DNA of 64,000 bases from Neotamlana laminarinivorans (GTDB lineage Bacteria; Bacteroidota; Bacteroidia; Flavobacteriales; Flavobacteriaceae): the NCBI RefSeq assembly GCF_020523925.1, contig NZ_JAJAPW010000001.1:558001-622000 (forward strand), given 5' to 3'. The position numbers and the translations under genes are program-made. Positions 35,643-44,475 of this stretch are shown here, in pieces. The stretch's first letter is position 1. Each line of letters opens with the position of its first letter. The notes below the pieces were generated by a model. That model made no database searches. It was not told the origin of the DNA and worked only from the letters and a program-made list of their open reading frames with translations.

Positions 35643-35667
35643 TAATTAGCTTAAAGCTAGCTAATTA
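35643..35667. terminator. Hairpin between DUF4251 and dioxygenase-like genes
   Basis: A 9-bp stem TAATTAGCT/AGCTAATTA with a 7-base loop. A U tract is absent on both strands, so this may be a regulatory or mRNA-stability structure instead. Confidence 0.3.
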
Positions 35668-35749
35668 CCCTTCAATAAAATAATATATTCGTTTGAATTT
35701 AGAAATTAACGATTAATAGATTAAACGTCTATTTTAGTAGATAAATGGT

Positions 35750-36286
35750 TTATTTAATAATATTTCCTGTATAATTTATAGGAAACCTAGAAGCACTATT
35801 TAAAGATATACTTGTTTTTAAATTTGGCCATAGCGTTATAAAAACATCAAAATTTTCAGTATTACTTTTTGCTTGAAATGATATGTTATAGCCACTGTCT
35901 TTTCGTTTTTCAACTTTATAATCTTGCATTAAACCTTTAAATTTAATGGCCCCATCGGTTCCTCCATAATTTACATTCATTTGTCTTTCTCCAAAATAAG
36001 GTAAATAAGAAAATATAGAATCTCCTGAGATTTTTAAAAAGTTGCTATTACCTATTAAATTTATACTACTCGCATTACTCCCTGGTTGTAAAAGGCCTGA
36101 GTTTAATACTTGCTGCATGGCATTTGTAACTTGTGGATTCGCCCAAGTAGATTCAATTTTAAAATTTTTATTTTGAATTACTTGATTGAGATATGATATT
36201 TCTGCTTCTGTAACTTTACTTCTTGAAGATTTACACGACAATAAAAATACTAAGGAAACTAAAACAAAAATTATAACAGATTTCAT
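35750..36286 (-). CDS. DUF4251-family lipoprotein
   Basis: The 178-residue lipoprotein has a lipobox ending LLSC (Cys18). The rest has the DUF4251 pattern: NQVIQNKNFKIESTWANPQ, LKISGDSIFSYLPYFGERQ, GAIKFKGLMQDYKVEKRKDSGYNISFQAKSN and FDVFITLWPNLKTSISLNSASRFPINYTGNI. The family is restricted largely to Bacteroidota and is predicted to be an outer-membrane-anchored beta barrel-like domain; function unknown. Confidence 0.8.
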   Translation of the reverse strand: MKSVIIFVLVSLVFLLSCKSSRSKVTEAEISYLNQVIQNKNFKIESTWANPQVTNAMQQVLNSGLLQPGSNASSINLIGNSNFLKISGDSIFSYLPYFGERQMNVNYGGTDGAIKFKGLMQDYKVEKRKDSGYNISFQAKSNTENFDVFITLWPNLKTSISLNSASRFPINYTGNIIK

Positions 36287-36338
36287 AACGGCTAATTTTT
36301 ACTTTAAAATACAAAATTTAACCGACATTTAAAATATA

Positions 36339-37388
36339 CTAATTGGTTAGCATTTTCTTTATAGTTTTAATCCAGTCGTTTATATTGCTATTACCGGTAT
36401 TAATTGCCTTATTTTTATTTCCGTAAGGCCCATAAACTGTTAAATCTGTAGGTTCAAAAAAGCCTAAAGTAGGTGTTAAACTAGCGCTCGCTAAATGCAT
36501 TACACCATTATCTGCTGCAATAAATATTGAAGTATTACTAATAATACCTGCCATTTCCCTAATATCTTTACTGTAAAAATTAGGAGCTTTAAAATTTATT
36601 TTTGAAATGTTTTCAATAGGTAGCATTTCAATTATATTATAGTCTGGAAATTCTTGTAGTAACCTATTGTAAAAAGTATTCCACCAATCTTCAGAATAAC
36701 ACTTACTTCCAGTAGCATTGGTGTAAATACAAATAGTTTTCTTATCGTTTTTAATTAAATTATTCAAGATTTTTTTACCTGCAGCAATTTCATCTGTATT
36801 CAATTTAATATTTAATACGGGTAATTCTGAATTGTTTTTTGGATATCCTAAATTTTCTAAAAAACGTCTTAAATTATAAATTGGTTTTTTTGATATATGT
36901 TTATAATCATGAAACTTAGCATCTAAATCTTCATAAAACTCGCCAAATACTTTAAATTTAGCTTTGCTAATATTAGTTAGAAGTTTACCTGAAGAAGAGT
37001 TTGTATCTCCATTAATAACTAAATCGTATCGTTTTTGTTTTATAGAAATCCAAACTGCTACATATTTTAATAAATGATTAAATGGCTTTTTTGGAAGTTG
37101 TTTAATTTTATCGATATGTTCAAAATTTTGAAAAACAGGAACAGCAACACCTCCTTTAACAAACAAATCTATTTTACAATTAGGAAAGGTATTTATAACC
37201 TCTTGTACAATGGGTGTAAGTAATAGTTGATTTCCTAACCTGTGGTTTGGCCTTACTATTAAAACCTTTTTTACATCTAAAGGTTTAGTTACATCAACTT
37301 TAGGTGTTTTATACGATTTACCAACATTTTTGGTAATATTTCGCATAATACGTCTTCTTAAATTATTTATGCGATAATTTACTTTCAT
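36339..37388 (-). CDS. Glycosyltransferase family 9 (heptosyltransferase-like)
   Basis: The 349-residue protein fits GT9 (LPS heptosyltransferases and relatives). After a basic N-terminal tail, VLIVRPNHRLGNQLLLTPIVQEVINTFPNCKIDLFV is the first Rossmann unit. The second unit is KTICIYTNATGSKCYSEDWWNTFYNRLL, IEMLPIENI, and the nucleotide-binding SIFIAADNGVMHLASASLTPTLGFFEPT. It likely transfers a sugar to LPS or another envelope glycan. It overlaps the upstream EamA gene by four bases, so it is in one operon with the two transporters. Confidence 0.85.
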   Translation of the reverse strand: MKVNYRINNLRRRIMRNITKNVGKSYKTPKVDVTKPLDVKKVLIVRPNHRLGNQLLLTPIVQEVINTFPNCKIDLFVKGGVAVPVFQNFEHIDKIKQLPKKPFNHLLKYVAVWISIKQKRYDLVINGDTNSSSGKLLTNISKAKFKVFGEFYEDLDAKFHDYKHISKKPIYNLRRFLENLGYPKNNSELPVLNIKLNTDEIAAGKKILNNLIKNDKKTICIYTNATGSKCYSEDWWNTFYNRLLQEFPDYNIIEMLPIENISKINFKAPNFYSKDIREMAGIISNTSIFIAADNGVMHLASASLTPTLGFFEPTDLTVYGPYGNKNKAINTGNSNINDWIKTIKKMLTN

Positions 37389-38236
37389 TGTTTTTTATCC
37401 ATTTTTGCTTTATAAATTACGTTTAATATTAAACCTGTAATTATTAAAGCTATTCCTAAAAGGCTCCACATAGTATAAACTTCGGCAAAAATAAAAACCC
37501 CGAAAAGTACAGTAAAAATAACTTCTAAGTATTTTAATGGCGCTACTTGACTGGTAGAAGCTACCTGAAAAGCTTTTGTCATGTACACCTGACCAAAATA
37601 TCCAAAAACACCTAAACTCAACAATAAAACCCATTCTATTCCTTTCGGATTTGTCCAGTTAAAAACGGAAAAAACAGCGCCCACAAGTGTAGAAATTATC
37701 ATGAAATAATTAACCACAACAACAGGATGTTCACTTTTACCTATCTTACTTAAAACTACATATACAAGGCCACTAAATACTGCCGCACCTAAAATTAACA
37801 CTAGGCCATAAGTATTTATTTGGGCATCAAATCCTTTTATTATTAACACGCCAAAAAATGCAATTGCAAAAAATAGCCATTGCCATTTTTTTATTCGATC
37901 ATTTAACAAAAACATCGCTAAAACAGATGCGAAAATTGGTGCTAAATACCTAAGTGTAACTGCCGTACCTATTGGCAAATATTTAGTAGACATAAAATAC
38001 AACGACATTGATGTTACACCAACCAATCCTCGTAATATTAAAAGTTTTTTATTATTACCTAAAAGTGGAATTTTATTTTTTAATAAGAAACCAAATGTAA
38101 AAAACAACGAGCTTATAGATCTAAAAAAAACAATTTGAAATGCATTAACATGCACCAACGATTTTACAATTGTATTCATGCAAGCAAAAGCCAATGTGCT
38201 AATTAACATGAATTTTATGGCAGATTTAACGTCCAA
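37385..38236 (-). CDS. EamA/DMT-family transporter (second of a pair)
   Basis: The 283-residue protein has ten membrane segments in two EamA halves, with RGLVGVTSMSLYFMSTKYLPIGTAVTLRYLAPIF and QVASTSQVAPLKYLEVIFTVLFGVFIFAE as half-repeat landmarks. It overlaps the GT9 gene by four bases downstream and the upstream EamA gene by 11 bases. The tight coupling of two DMT proteins suggests a heteromeric carrier or a duplication. Substrate unknown. Confidence 0.85.
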   Translation of the reverse strand: MDVKSAIKFMLISTLAFACMNTIVKSLVHVNAFQIVFFRSISSLFFTFGFLLKNKIPLLGNNKKLLILRGLVGVTSMSLYFMSTKYLPIGTAVTLRYLAPIFASVLAMFLLNDRIKKWQWLFFAIAFFGVLIIKGFDAQINTYGLVLILGAAVFSGLVYVVLSKIGKSEHPVVVVNYFMIISTLVGAVFSVFNWTNPKGIEWVLLLSLGVFGYFGQVYMTKAFQVASTSQVAPLKYLEVIFTVLFGVFIFAEVYTMWSLLGIALIITGLILNVIYKAKMDKKQ

Positions 38237-39140
38237 TACTTCTAGGTTTAAATTTGCGTTTTGTATTTATAAAATACACGCCAGTTAATAAAACAGTTGC
38301 AGCAATAACCGATTGCAAGGTAATTTTTTCGTTTAAAACGTACCAACCTAAAAGTAAAGCTATTATAGGATTTACATAGGTACTTGTTGCTACTTTTTCT
38401 GGAGAAACTTCTTTAAGTAAATAATTAAAGGCTGTAAACGCAATAGTGCTACCAAAAATTACTAAACCAACTAAAGCCCATTGCACATCGGTACTCCAAG
38501 AAGTTGGTAACGACCAATTTTCGCCAAAACAAAAACTTAAAAACAACAGCATTAAACCCCCAAATAACATTTGGTATGCTGTATTTACAAAAGAGTTTTT
38601 TGGTAAATCTGCCTTACCTACAAAAATGCTACCGTAAGCCCAACTTATCATACAGATAAAAATCATTATAATACCAACAATTTGGTTTTCTTGACTTATT
38701 AATTGTTTTTGGCTAACCAAAAGGTAAATGCCTATAAAGCCTAGTACAACACCTATGTAAGACATTGTAGATATTTTCTTTTTCTGAATAATTCGCATTA
38801 AAATTAAAACCACTAAGGGTTGTGCAGAAATTTCTAAAGCAGCAAAACCACTATCTACAAATTTTAAAGCCCAAACCACTACCCCATTACCAAAAGTTAA
38901 AAACAAAAATCCGGCAATTGCTGTATTTTTTATTTGTTTAACAGATATTGATATATCTTGCTTTAAAAACTTAGCAATTAAAAAAATTATACCACTTGCT
39001 GTTATAAACCTAATGGCTGCAATTTTAAATGGAGGTAGTTCTGAAACTGCAATTTTATTAAGTAAATACGTAGATCCCCAAATTACATATATAGCAAAGA
39101 AGGCTAATAAAATAGAGATGGTTTTTCTAGAAACACTCAT
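38226..39140 (-). CDS. EamA/DMT-family transporter (first of a pair)
   Basis: The 304-residue protein has ten membrane segments: VIWGSTYLLNKIAVSELPPFKIAAIRFITASGIIFLIA in the first half and VGLVIFGSTIAFTAFNYLLKEVSPEKVATSTYVNPIIALLLGWYVLNEKI in the second are typical EamA blocks, of the RhaT/YdcZ-like group. It is the first gene of the operon with the second EamA protein and GT9, and the following gene starts inside its 3' end. Confidence 0.85.
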   Translation of the reverse strand: MSVSRKTISILLAFFAIYVIWGSTYLLNKIAVSELPPFKIAAIRFITASGIIFLIAKFLKQDISISVKQIKNTAIAGFLFLTFGNGVVVWALKFVDSGFAALEISAQPLVVLILMRIIQKKKISTMSYIGVVLGFIGIYLLVSQKQLISQENQIVGIIMIFICMISWAYGSIFVGKADLPKNSFVNTAYQMLFGGLMLLFLSFCFGENWSLPTSWSTDVQWALVGLVIFGSTIAFTAFNYLLKEVSPEKVATSTYVNPIIALLLGWYVLNEKITLQSVIAATVLLTGVYFINTKRKFKPRSIGR

Positions 39141-39209
39141 ACAATTGCTTTAAAAATAGGCTGCTAAGTTAAAGCTTATTTTATGGTTAGTTGGAAAATT
39201 ATAAAGAAA

Positions 39210-40763
39210 TTAATCTTCTGGAGGATAGCCATGAATGTCTTCAAAAACTTCATCAAAATTATTACGTAAATATGCATTTAATTTTTTTCTATAATCGCCT
39301 TTAAGCCATTCGACAAAATTAAAGGTACTTTTACTTATACATTTAGTATAACGACCAATTCTAAAATCGATATCGTCTCCTAATTTTTTTGCCAGAGCTA
39401 AGGCATCGTAAACATCTTCGCTGTTTTCTATACAAATTTTTGCATGATGTTCTATTGAACGTTCTAAAACAACTTTTGATGATTCGCCGTTTCTAATAGA
39501 ATTTACATATGTTTTTTGAATATCGAAATATACATCTTTGGAGTTTGAGAATTCTTGTCGCAATTCATCAGGCATTTCATATCTAAAATTGCTTTCGAGT
39601 TCTTCATCACTTAAAATATTATCTAAATAAAAATTAGGCGATTTAAAAATGCGTTGCCAATCTAGATCGTCTCCCCAAGGACCAAACCTGTGGAAATTAT
39701 TTCCTAAATCTATTACAGAAAACGAACTTTTATTTTTAAAAATACGCGATCCACGACCAATCATTTGGTAATAAAGCGTTAAAGATTTTGTTGCCCTGTT
39801 TAATATGATACTTTCAACACTTGGTTCATCGAAACCTGTTGTTAAAATACTTACAGATGTTAAAATAGCATCAGGCGTGTTTTTAAACCATTTTAAAATC
39901 ATGGCACGCTCCTTTTTTGTATTAGTATTATCTAAATGAGCTATTGGATATCCTGCTCGCCTAAAGGTATCATAAACATGTAATGATGTGTTAATACCAT
40001 TATTAAATATTAATGTTTTTTTACCCTTTGATCGTTCTTCATATGCTTGTAATAACTTGGTAAGCATATCGTTATCTGTATACAAATCTTCAGAAGATTT
40101 AACTGTATAATCTCCATTTGCACCAACTACTAACGAGGTTAAACCAACATTGTAGGTGTACATTTCTGCTCGAGCTAAAAATCCGTTTTCTATAAGAGAT
40201 TCTATGCTTTCTCCTACGATTAGTTCATCGTAGTTATCTGTCATTGGTAACTCTATACTCGAACTTAATGGTGTTGCTGTAACACCAAGTATAAATGATT
40301 GACTAAAAAATTTAAATAATTTAGTAAACGAATTGTAGTGAGCCTCATCAATAATAACCAAACCAATATCTGAAATATCAAGTTTATTATCGTTTAATCG
40401 GTTATTTAACGTTTCCACCATTGCTACAAAACAACTATAATTTGCTTGGTCGCTTAAATCGGCTTTACTATCAACAACTTTATTTATAACACCAAATTCG
40501 GTAAGCATTTTGGAGGTTTGTTTGCAAAGCTCAATTCTATGAGTCATTACAATAACCTTTTTCTTGTGAGTTTTTAAATATTGCCTAACAATTTCAGAAA
40601 AAATTACTGTTTTTCCTCCTCCTGTTGGTAATTGATATAGTAAATGATAATCGTCTGGAGATTCCTCAAAGGCTGTAAAAATTTTATCGATAGCGCCTTT
40701 TTGATAACTATATAAATCTTTTCCTGCTTTTCTTTCTTCTAATTCTGTTTTTGAAACGGCCAT
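39210..40763 (-). CDS. SF2 DEAD/DEAH-box helicase
   Basis: The 517-residue helicase has the superfamily 2 motifs: LYQLPTGGGKTVIF (Walker A), VMTHRIELCKQTSKML, VIIDEAHYNS (DEAH), LGVTATP (motif III), then TLIFNNGINTSLHVYDTFR, ILTTGFDEPSVESIILNRATKSLTLYYQMIGRGSRI (motifs V and VI). This is the type I/III restriction-like and UvsW-like helicase branch, but no methylase or nuclease gene is next to it, so it is more likely a DNA repair or recombination helicase. The C-terminal 130 residues are specific to the group. Confidence 0.88.
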   Translation of the reverse strand: MAVSKTELEERKAGKDLYSYQKGAIDKIFTAFEESPDDYHLLYQLPTGGGKTVIFSEIVRQYLKTHKKKVIVMTHRIELCKQTSKMLTEFGVINKVVDSKADLSDQANYSCFVAMVETLNNRLNDNKLDISDIGLVIIDEAHYNSFTKLFKFFSQSFILGVTATPLSSSIELPMTDNYDELIVGESIESLIENGFLARAEMYTYNVGLTSLVVGANGDYTVKSSEDLYTDNDMLTKLLQAYEERSKGKKTLIFNNGINTSLHVYDTFRRAGYPIAHLDNTNTKKERAMILKWFKNTPDAILTSVSILTTGFDEPSVESIILNRATKSLTLYYQMIGRGSRIFKNKSSFSVIDLGNNFHRFGPWGDDLDWQRIFKSPNFYLDNILSDEELESNFRYEMPDELRQEFSNSKDVYFDIQKTYVNSIRNGESSKVVLERSIEHHAKICIENSEDVYDALALAKKLGDDIDFRIGRYTKCISKSTFNFVEWLKGDYRKKLNAYLRNNFDEVFEDIHGYPPED

Positions 40764-40783
40764 ATTTACAATTTACTGACGAG

Positions 40784-40814
40784 CAAAAGTAACATCTTTA
40801 AAGGGTTTTTTAAA
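40784..40814 (-). promoter_or_regulatory. Promoter of the helicase gene
   Basis: On the minus strand TTTA, 19 bases, then TACTTTTG. The -7 box is a full match and the -33 box differs from TTTG by one base; the helicase start is 20 bases downstream. Confidence 0.5.
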
Positions 40815-41011
40815 GTAAAAATCTGGTAAAATTTAAAAAACTTTAAAAGTAGATGATTGTAAAAAATATAAATATTTTTATAAACAGAGACTGTTTTTAA
40901 ACAAAAAAATTATTGATGATAAATAAAAATTTGATAATCTATTACGATAAACACCAAACAAATAAAAGTTAGTCAATTAAATACAACTTGTTGTGTTATA
41001 TAAGCTTAAAT

Positions 41012-41686
41012 TTATTCTTTGACAATAATAATTGTTGCTTTAACTCCTGTTGCTAAATTCCATTGATTGTGTGAAACAATATGGCCAGCATCATCAATCA
41101 CTTGAAATTCTGCTGTATTAGGTCCAGATTGGCCTTGATTTAAAGCCACAAAGTCAATTTTATTAAAGCCTGGTTTTAAATTTAATTTAAAGCCTTTGTA
41201 ACCTCCAGTTAACATTACTCTTGGATGAATTATATCATCGTTTACACGTACTTGAATAACATCGCCATCTGTAAAGCCATGATCTCTGTAAACCACATTA
41301 ACAAATTTAGCTTTACTTTTAAAATCGCCTAGAAATTGATCTGTTGTACTTCCATTTCTTTGTTCTATTTCCTCTGGAGATAATTTAATGTTATTTAATG
41401 ATTTATTAATTCGGTCTATATAAAGTTCTCCTGGATTGCCAAATTCTTCTTCAGGGAACATTGAGAATTCTTTTTTTGGTAACTCTAAATTTGGAGAAAC
41501 TTTTGGTAAATTTAAGCCGTACTGTTTATTTTCAATGGGCTTTGATGGTGTTAAACCAGTACCATCTATAGAATCTTTTTTACTTTCTACCGCAGGAATT
41601 GAAATAGAGTTATTTCTACTGTCTATTTGTGAAAAAACAGATATTGAACAAAACAAAACTATAATTAAAACCAACTTCGTTTTCAT
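41012..41686 (-). CDS. Exported protein, unknown function
   Basis: About 224 residues from ATG at 41686, chosen because a typical signal peptide follows (MKTKLVLIIVLFCSISVFSQ); the ORF has 12 more codons upstream. The mature part has a Pro/Ser/Lys-rich stretch (KPIENKQYGLNLPKVSPNLELPKKEFSMFPEEEF), then a beta-rich C-terminal domain (FVNVVYRDHGFTDGDVIQVRVND, GFKLNLKPGFNKIDFVALNQGQSGPNTAEFQVIDDAGH). The C-terminal pattern looks like a secreted Ig-like domain conserved in Flavobacteriaceae. No function can be given. It is alone between two longer intergenic gaps. Confidence 0.7.
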   Translation of the reverse strand: MKTKLVLIIVLFCSISVFSQIDSRNNSISIPAVESKKDSIDGTGLTPSKPIENKQYGLNLPKVSPNLELPKKEFSMFPEEEFGNPGELYIDRINKSLNNIKLSPEEIEQRNGSTTDQFLGDFKSKAKFVNVVYRDHGFTDGDVIQVRVNDDIIHPRVMLTGGYKGFKLNLKPGFNKIDFVALNQGQSGPNTAEFQVIDDAGHIVSHNQWNLATGVKATIIIVKE

Positions 41687-41926
41687 TAATAAACCTAAAT
41701 ATTGAATGGTTAGTAAAATCAAATATATTTATTTAAAAATCATTTATATAATTGAATAATCTTTTTTAGTAACTGTTTAACAATAATTATACCTAATTGT
41801 GATTTTTTTAATATTGACATACTATTACAAAACAAATATAACATCAAAGTTGTTAAAATATTACTTTTAAATATGGTATCATTTTTGTGATTTAAGTTTT
41901 TATTAACATTTTAAAACTATAATCGC

Positions 41927-42481
41927 ATGAGACATTCAAAACAAACCCCTCAAGTTAATGCTGGCTCTATGGCCGATATTGCATTCTTATTACTCATTTT
42001 CTTTTTAGTAACCGCAACAATTTCTTCTGACGAAGGATTAAACAGAAAACTCCCCGAACATTGCTCCAATGAAGATTGCAACACAATTATTGCAAAAAAT
42101 AATATTTTAAGCATTTTTGTTAATGATAATGATGAAATATTACTAAATAATGAGCTTACAGATATATAAAGTATTAAATCATCTGTTATTAATTTTGTTG
42201 ATAATAATGGTGACAAATCCTGTAATTACTGTAATGGCTCACAAAATATTCAAGCATCAGATAACCCTAAAAAAGCAATTATATCACTTCAAGTAAATGA
42301 TTTAACCACTTATAATAAATTTATAGAAATTCAAAACGAATTATCAAAAGCCTACTATACTTTAAGAAGTAATTACAGTAAAACCAAATTTAATAAATTA
42401 CCAGAAGATTTAACTTTAAAAGAATTAACACAAGTAAAAGCGGCTTATCCTTTTAATTTATCTGAAACTGAAAGTAAATAA
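41927..42481 (+). pseudogene. ExbD-like biopolymer transport gene with in-frame stop
   Basis: The frame opens with RHSKQTPQVNAGSMADIAFLLLIFFLVTATI, the N-terminal membrane segment of flavobacterial ExbD (TonB-energising proton channel). After 80 codons it meets TAA at 42167-42169. In the same frame coding resumes at once (SIKSSVINFVDNNGD, CNYCNGSQ, SDNPKKAIISLQV) and runs to TAA at 42479-42481, giving a product of the expected length of about 184 codons. So one codon changed to a stop, and the rest is intact. Either it is a recent nonsense mutation or a sequencing error. No exbB or tonB is next to it. It abuts the convergent 3D-domain gene end. Confidence 0.8.
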
Positions 42482-42925
42482 TTAATCTATTGGTTTGGCT
42501 AAACCATAATCAATACAAATACGCTTTTTACCCCATTGCAAAGCAGAATCTACGTTAACTCCCATGTATATGTCTATTCTGTTTTTCCACCGAAAATGCA
42601 TTTTATCTTTAACTAAATATATCCCAGTTAATCCTTCAATTTTAACTGGGGTATTATGCGTTAAACCTTTATTTAACAAATCCCTAGAAACTGCAATATA
42701 CTTTAATCCTGGTTTTAAACTATCTCCAAAGGCAGTTATATGTGGGTTAGAATTAGTTTGATAGGCAAGAGAATTATAAGCCGTAGCAGTTACTAAAGCA
42801 GAATTCCAATTAAATTTATCTTCAAAAGTAGGTGTTTTTACACTTTCATTCTTGCAAGAAAACATACCTATAACCATTAACGTTAAAAGTTTTTTTTTCT
42901 CAAAAAATACAAATTTGAAATTCAT
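42482..42925 (-). CDS. 3D-domain lipoprotein
   Basis: The 147-residue product has an N-terminal hydrophobic segment with a lipobox (LMVIGMFSC, Cys24). It contains a 3D domain, as in MltA-like lytic transglycosylases and RpfB relatives: VTATAYNSLAYQTN, HITAFGDSLKPGLKYIAVSRDLLNKGL, the KMHFRWKNRIDIYMG Asp pair and SALQWGKKRI. 3D domains are double-psi beta barrels that act on peptidoglycan in several families. The gene is convergent with the exbD pseudogene with no intergenic base. Confidence 0.8.
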   Translation of the reverse strand: MNFKFVFFEKKKLLTLMVIGMFSCKNESVKTPTFEDKFNWNSALVTATAYNSLAYQTNSNPHITAFGDSLKPGLKYIAVSRDLLNKGLTHNTPVKIEGLTGIYLVKDKMHFRWKNRIDIYMGVNVDSALQWGKKRICIDYGLAKPID

Positions 42926-43144
42926 GGTTTAAAAGGTAAATTCCAAGATAATTATTCAAAACAAACATTATTATTAATCTGTTTTTTCAAAATAACAATT
43001 AAAAATTGAATTCTAAATTCAAGGGTTTAATGTAACAAAATCATAATAAAATGATTTCTTTTTAATCATATTAATAACTAAAACAACATAAAAATACAGA
43101 AATCACAATAAAAAGCCACAATATAAAAAATTCAATTGTTTTTG

Positions 43145-43152
43145 TACATTTG
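43145..43152 (+). promoter_or_regulatory. -7 element (TACATTTG) of the oxygenase operon
   Basis: A full TAnnTTTG match 32 bases before the 43184 start; the -33 region at 19-20 bases has no TTTG. Confidence 0.4.
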
Positions 43153-43183
43153 TATTTACCCTTATTTTAAAAAATAATTTCAA

Positions 43184-44134
43184 ATGAATAGTATCCCGAG
43201 TGTAAATTTAAAAGATTTTACTTCAAACAATCCTGATAAAAAACAAGAATTTGTTAATGCCATAGGTAAAGCCTACGAAGAAATTGGTTTTGTAGCTTTA
43301 AAAGGCCATTTTTTAGATGATGAACTGGTTGAAAGATTGTATAGCGAGGTTAAAAACTTTTTTGAATTACCTACAGAAACTAAGCAAAAATATGAAATAC
43401 CAGGTATTGGTGGCCAACGTGGTTACGTATCATTTGGTAAAGAAAGTGCCAAAGGAAAAAAGGAAGGCGATTTAAAAGAATTTTGGCATTTTGGTCAATA
43501 TGTAGAAGACAATGATGCTTTAAAAGCTGAATATCCAGACAATGTAACTGTGGAAGAGCTTCCAGAGTTTAATAAAGTTGGTAAAGAAACCTACCAAATG
43601 TTAGAAAAAACAGCAAAGTATGTATTACGTGCTTTAGCGCTTCATTTAGGTTTAGAAGAAACTTATTTCGATGAATACATACACAACGGTAACTCTATAT
43701 TGCGCCCAATACATTACCCTCCAATTACAGAGGAACCAAAGGAAGCTGTAAGAGCCGCTGCACATGGCGATATTAACCTAATAACACTTTTAATGGGTGC
43801 GCAAGGCAAAGGCTTACAAGTACAAAACCACAAAGGAGAATGGATTGATGCCATAGCAGAACCAGACGAGTTAATGATTAATGTTGGTGATATGTTATCT
43901 AGACATACCAATAACAAATTAAAATCTACAATACACCGTGTTGTGAACCCACCAAAAGAACTTTGGGGTACTTCACGCTATTCAATTCCATTTTTTATGC
44001 ATCCAGTAAGCAGCATGAAATTAGATGTACTTGAAGGTTGTGTTGACGAAAATAACCCAAAACAGTTTGAAGATACTACTGCTGGTGAGTTTTTAACAGA
44101 ACGTTTAGTTGAACTTGGTCTTATTAAAAAGTAA
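43184..44134 (+). CDS. Isopenicillin-N-synthase-like 2OG/Fe(II) oxygenase
   Basis: The 316-residue protein has the DIOX_N region (IPSVNLKDFTSNNPDKKQEFVNAIGKAYEEIGFVALKGH) and the 2OG-FeII_Oxy core. Iron ligands are His194 and Asp196 (AAAHGDINLITLL) and His251 (STIHRVVNPP); the 2OG or substrate-binding RxS is Arg265 (SRYSIPFFMHP). The family includes plant dioxygenases and bacterial ethylene-forming and antibiotic enzymes; the substrate here is unknown. It starts a compact operon of five genes, with a gap of eight bases to the SUI1 gene. Confidence 0.82.
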   Translation: MNSIPSVNLKDFTSNNPDKKQEFVNAIGKAYEEIGFVALKGHFLDDELVERLYSEVKNFFELPTETKQKYEIPGIGGQRGYVSFGKESAKGKKEGDLKEFWHFGQYVEDNDALKAEYPDNVTVEELPEFNKVGKETYQMLEKTAKYVLRALALHLGLEETYFDEYIHNGNSILRPIHYPPITEEPKEAVRAAAHGDINLITLLMGAQGKGLQVQNHKGEWIDAIAEPDELMINVGDMLSRHTNNKLKSTIHRVVNPPKELWGTSRYSIPFFMHPVSSMKLDVLEGCVDENNPKQFEDTTAGEFLTERLVELGLIKK

Positions 44135-44142
44135 TTAATTTT

Positions 44143-44472
44143 ATGGATTTGCAAGACCAACTTAAAAATCTATTTCCAGATCATGTACCAGAAGAATCAC
44201 CATCAACCCAAGATGATTCTTCTGGCATATGGTTACAAGACGACCCCATTATTTGCAAATACGAAAAACGTAAAGGCAAACCAATAACTATTTTAGAAGG
44301 TTACACCGGAGCTAGCGAAGACTTTAAACAACTAGCAAAAGAAATAAAAACCACACTAAGTGTTGGCGGTAGTTTTAAAGACGATAAAATAATTATACAA
44401 GGAGATTATCGCGATAAAATCATGTCTATTCTAAAAAATAAAGGCTTTAAAGTAAAGCGAGTTGGAGGTTAA
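44143..44472 (+). CDS. SUI1/YciH-family translation initiation factor
   Basis: The 109-residue protein has a variable acidic N-terminus and a SUI1 domain (about 35-108: KRKGKPITILEGYTGASEDFKQLAKEIKTTLSVGGSFKDDKIIIQGDYRDKIMSILKNKGFKVKRVGG). It is the bacterial counterpart of eIF1 (YciH), thought to check start-codon selection. It follows the oxygenase gene by eight bases and is followed by the DUF1835 gene after three bases. Confidence 0.9.
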   Translation: MDLQDQLKNLFPDHVPEESPSTQDDSSGIWLQDDPIICKYEKRKGKPITILEGYTGASEDFKQLAKEIKTTLSVGGSFKDDKIIIQGDYRDKIMSILKNKGFKVKRVGG

Positions 44473-44475
44473 ATT

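Noticed and set aside
39210-40763. Helicase as part of a restriction or defence system
   Set aside because: No methyltransferase, nuclease or other defence gene is next to it; neighbours are housekeeping genes.
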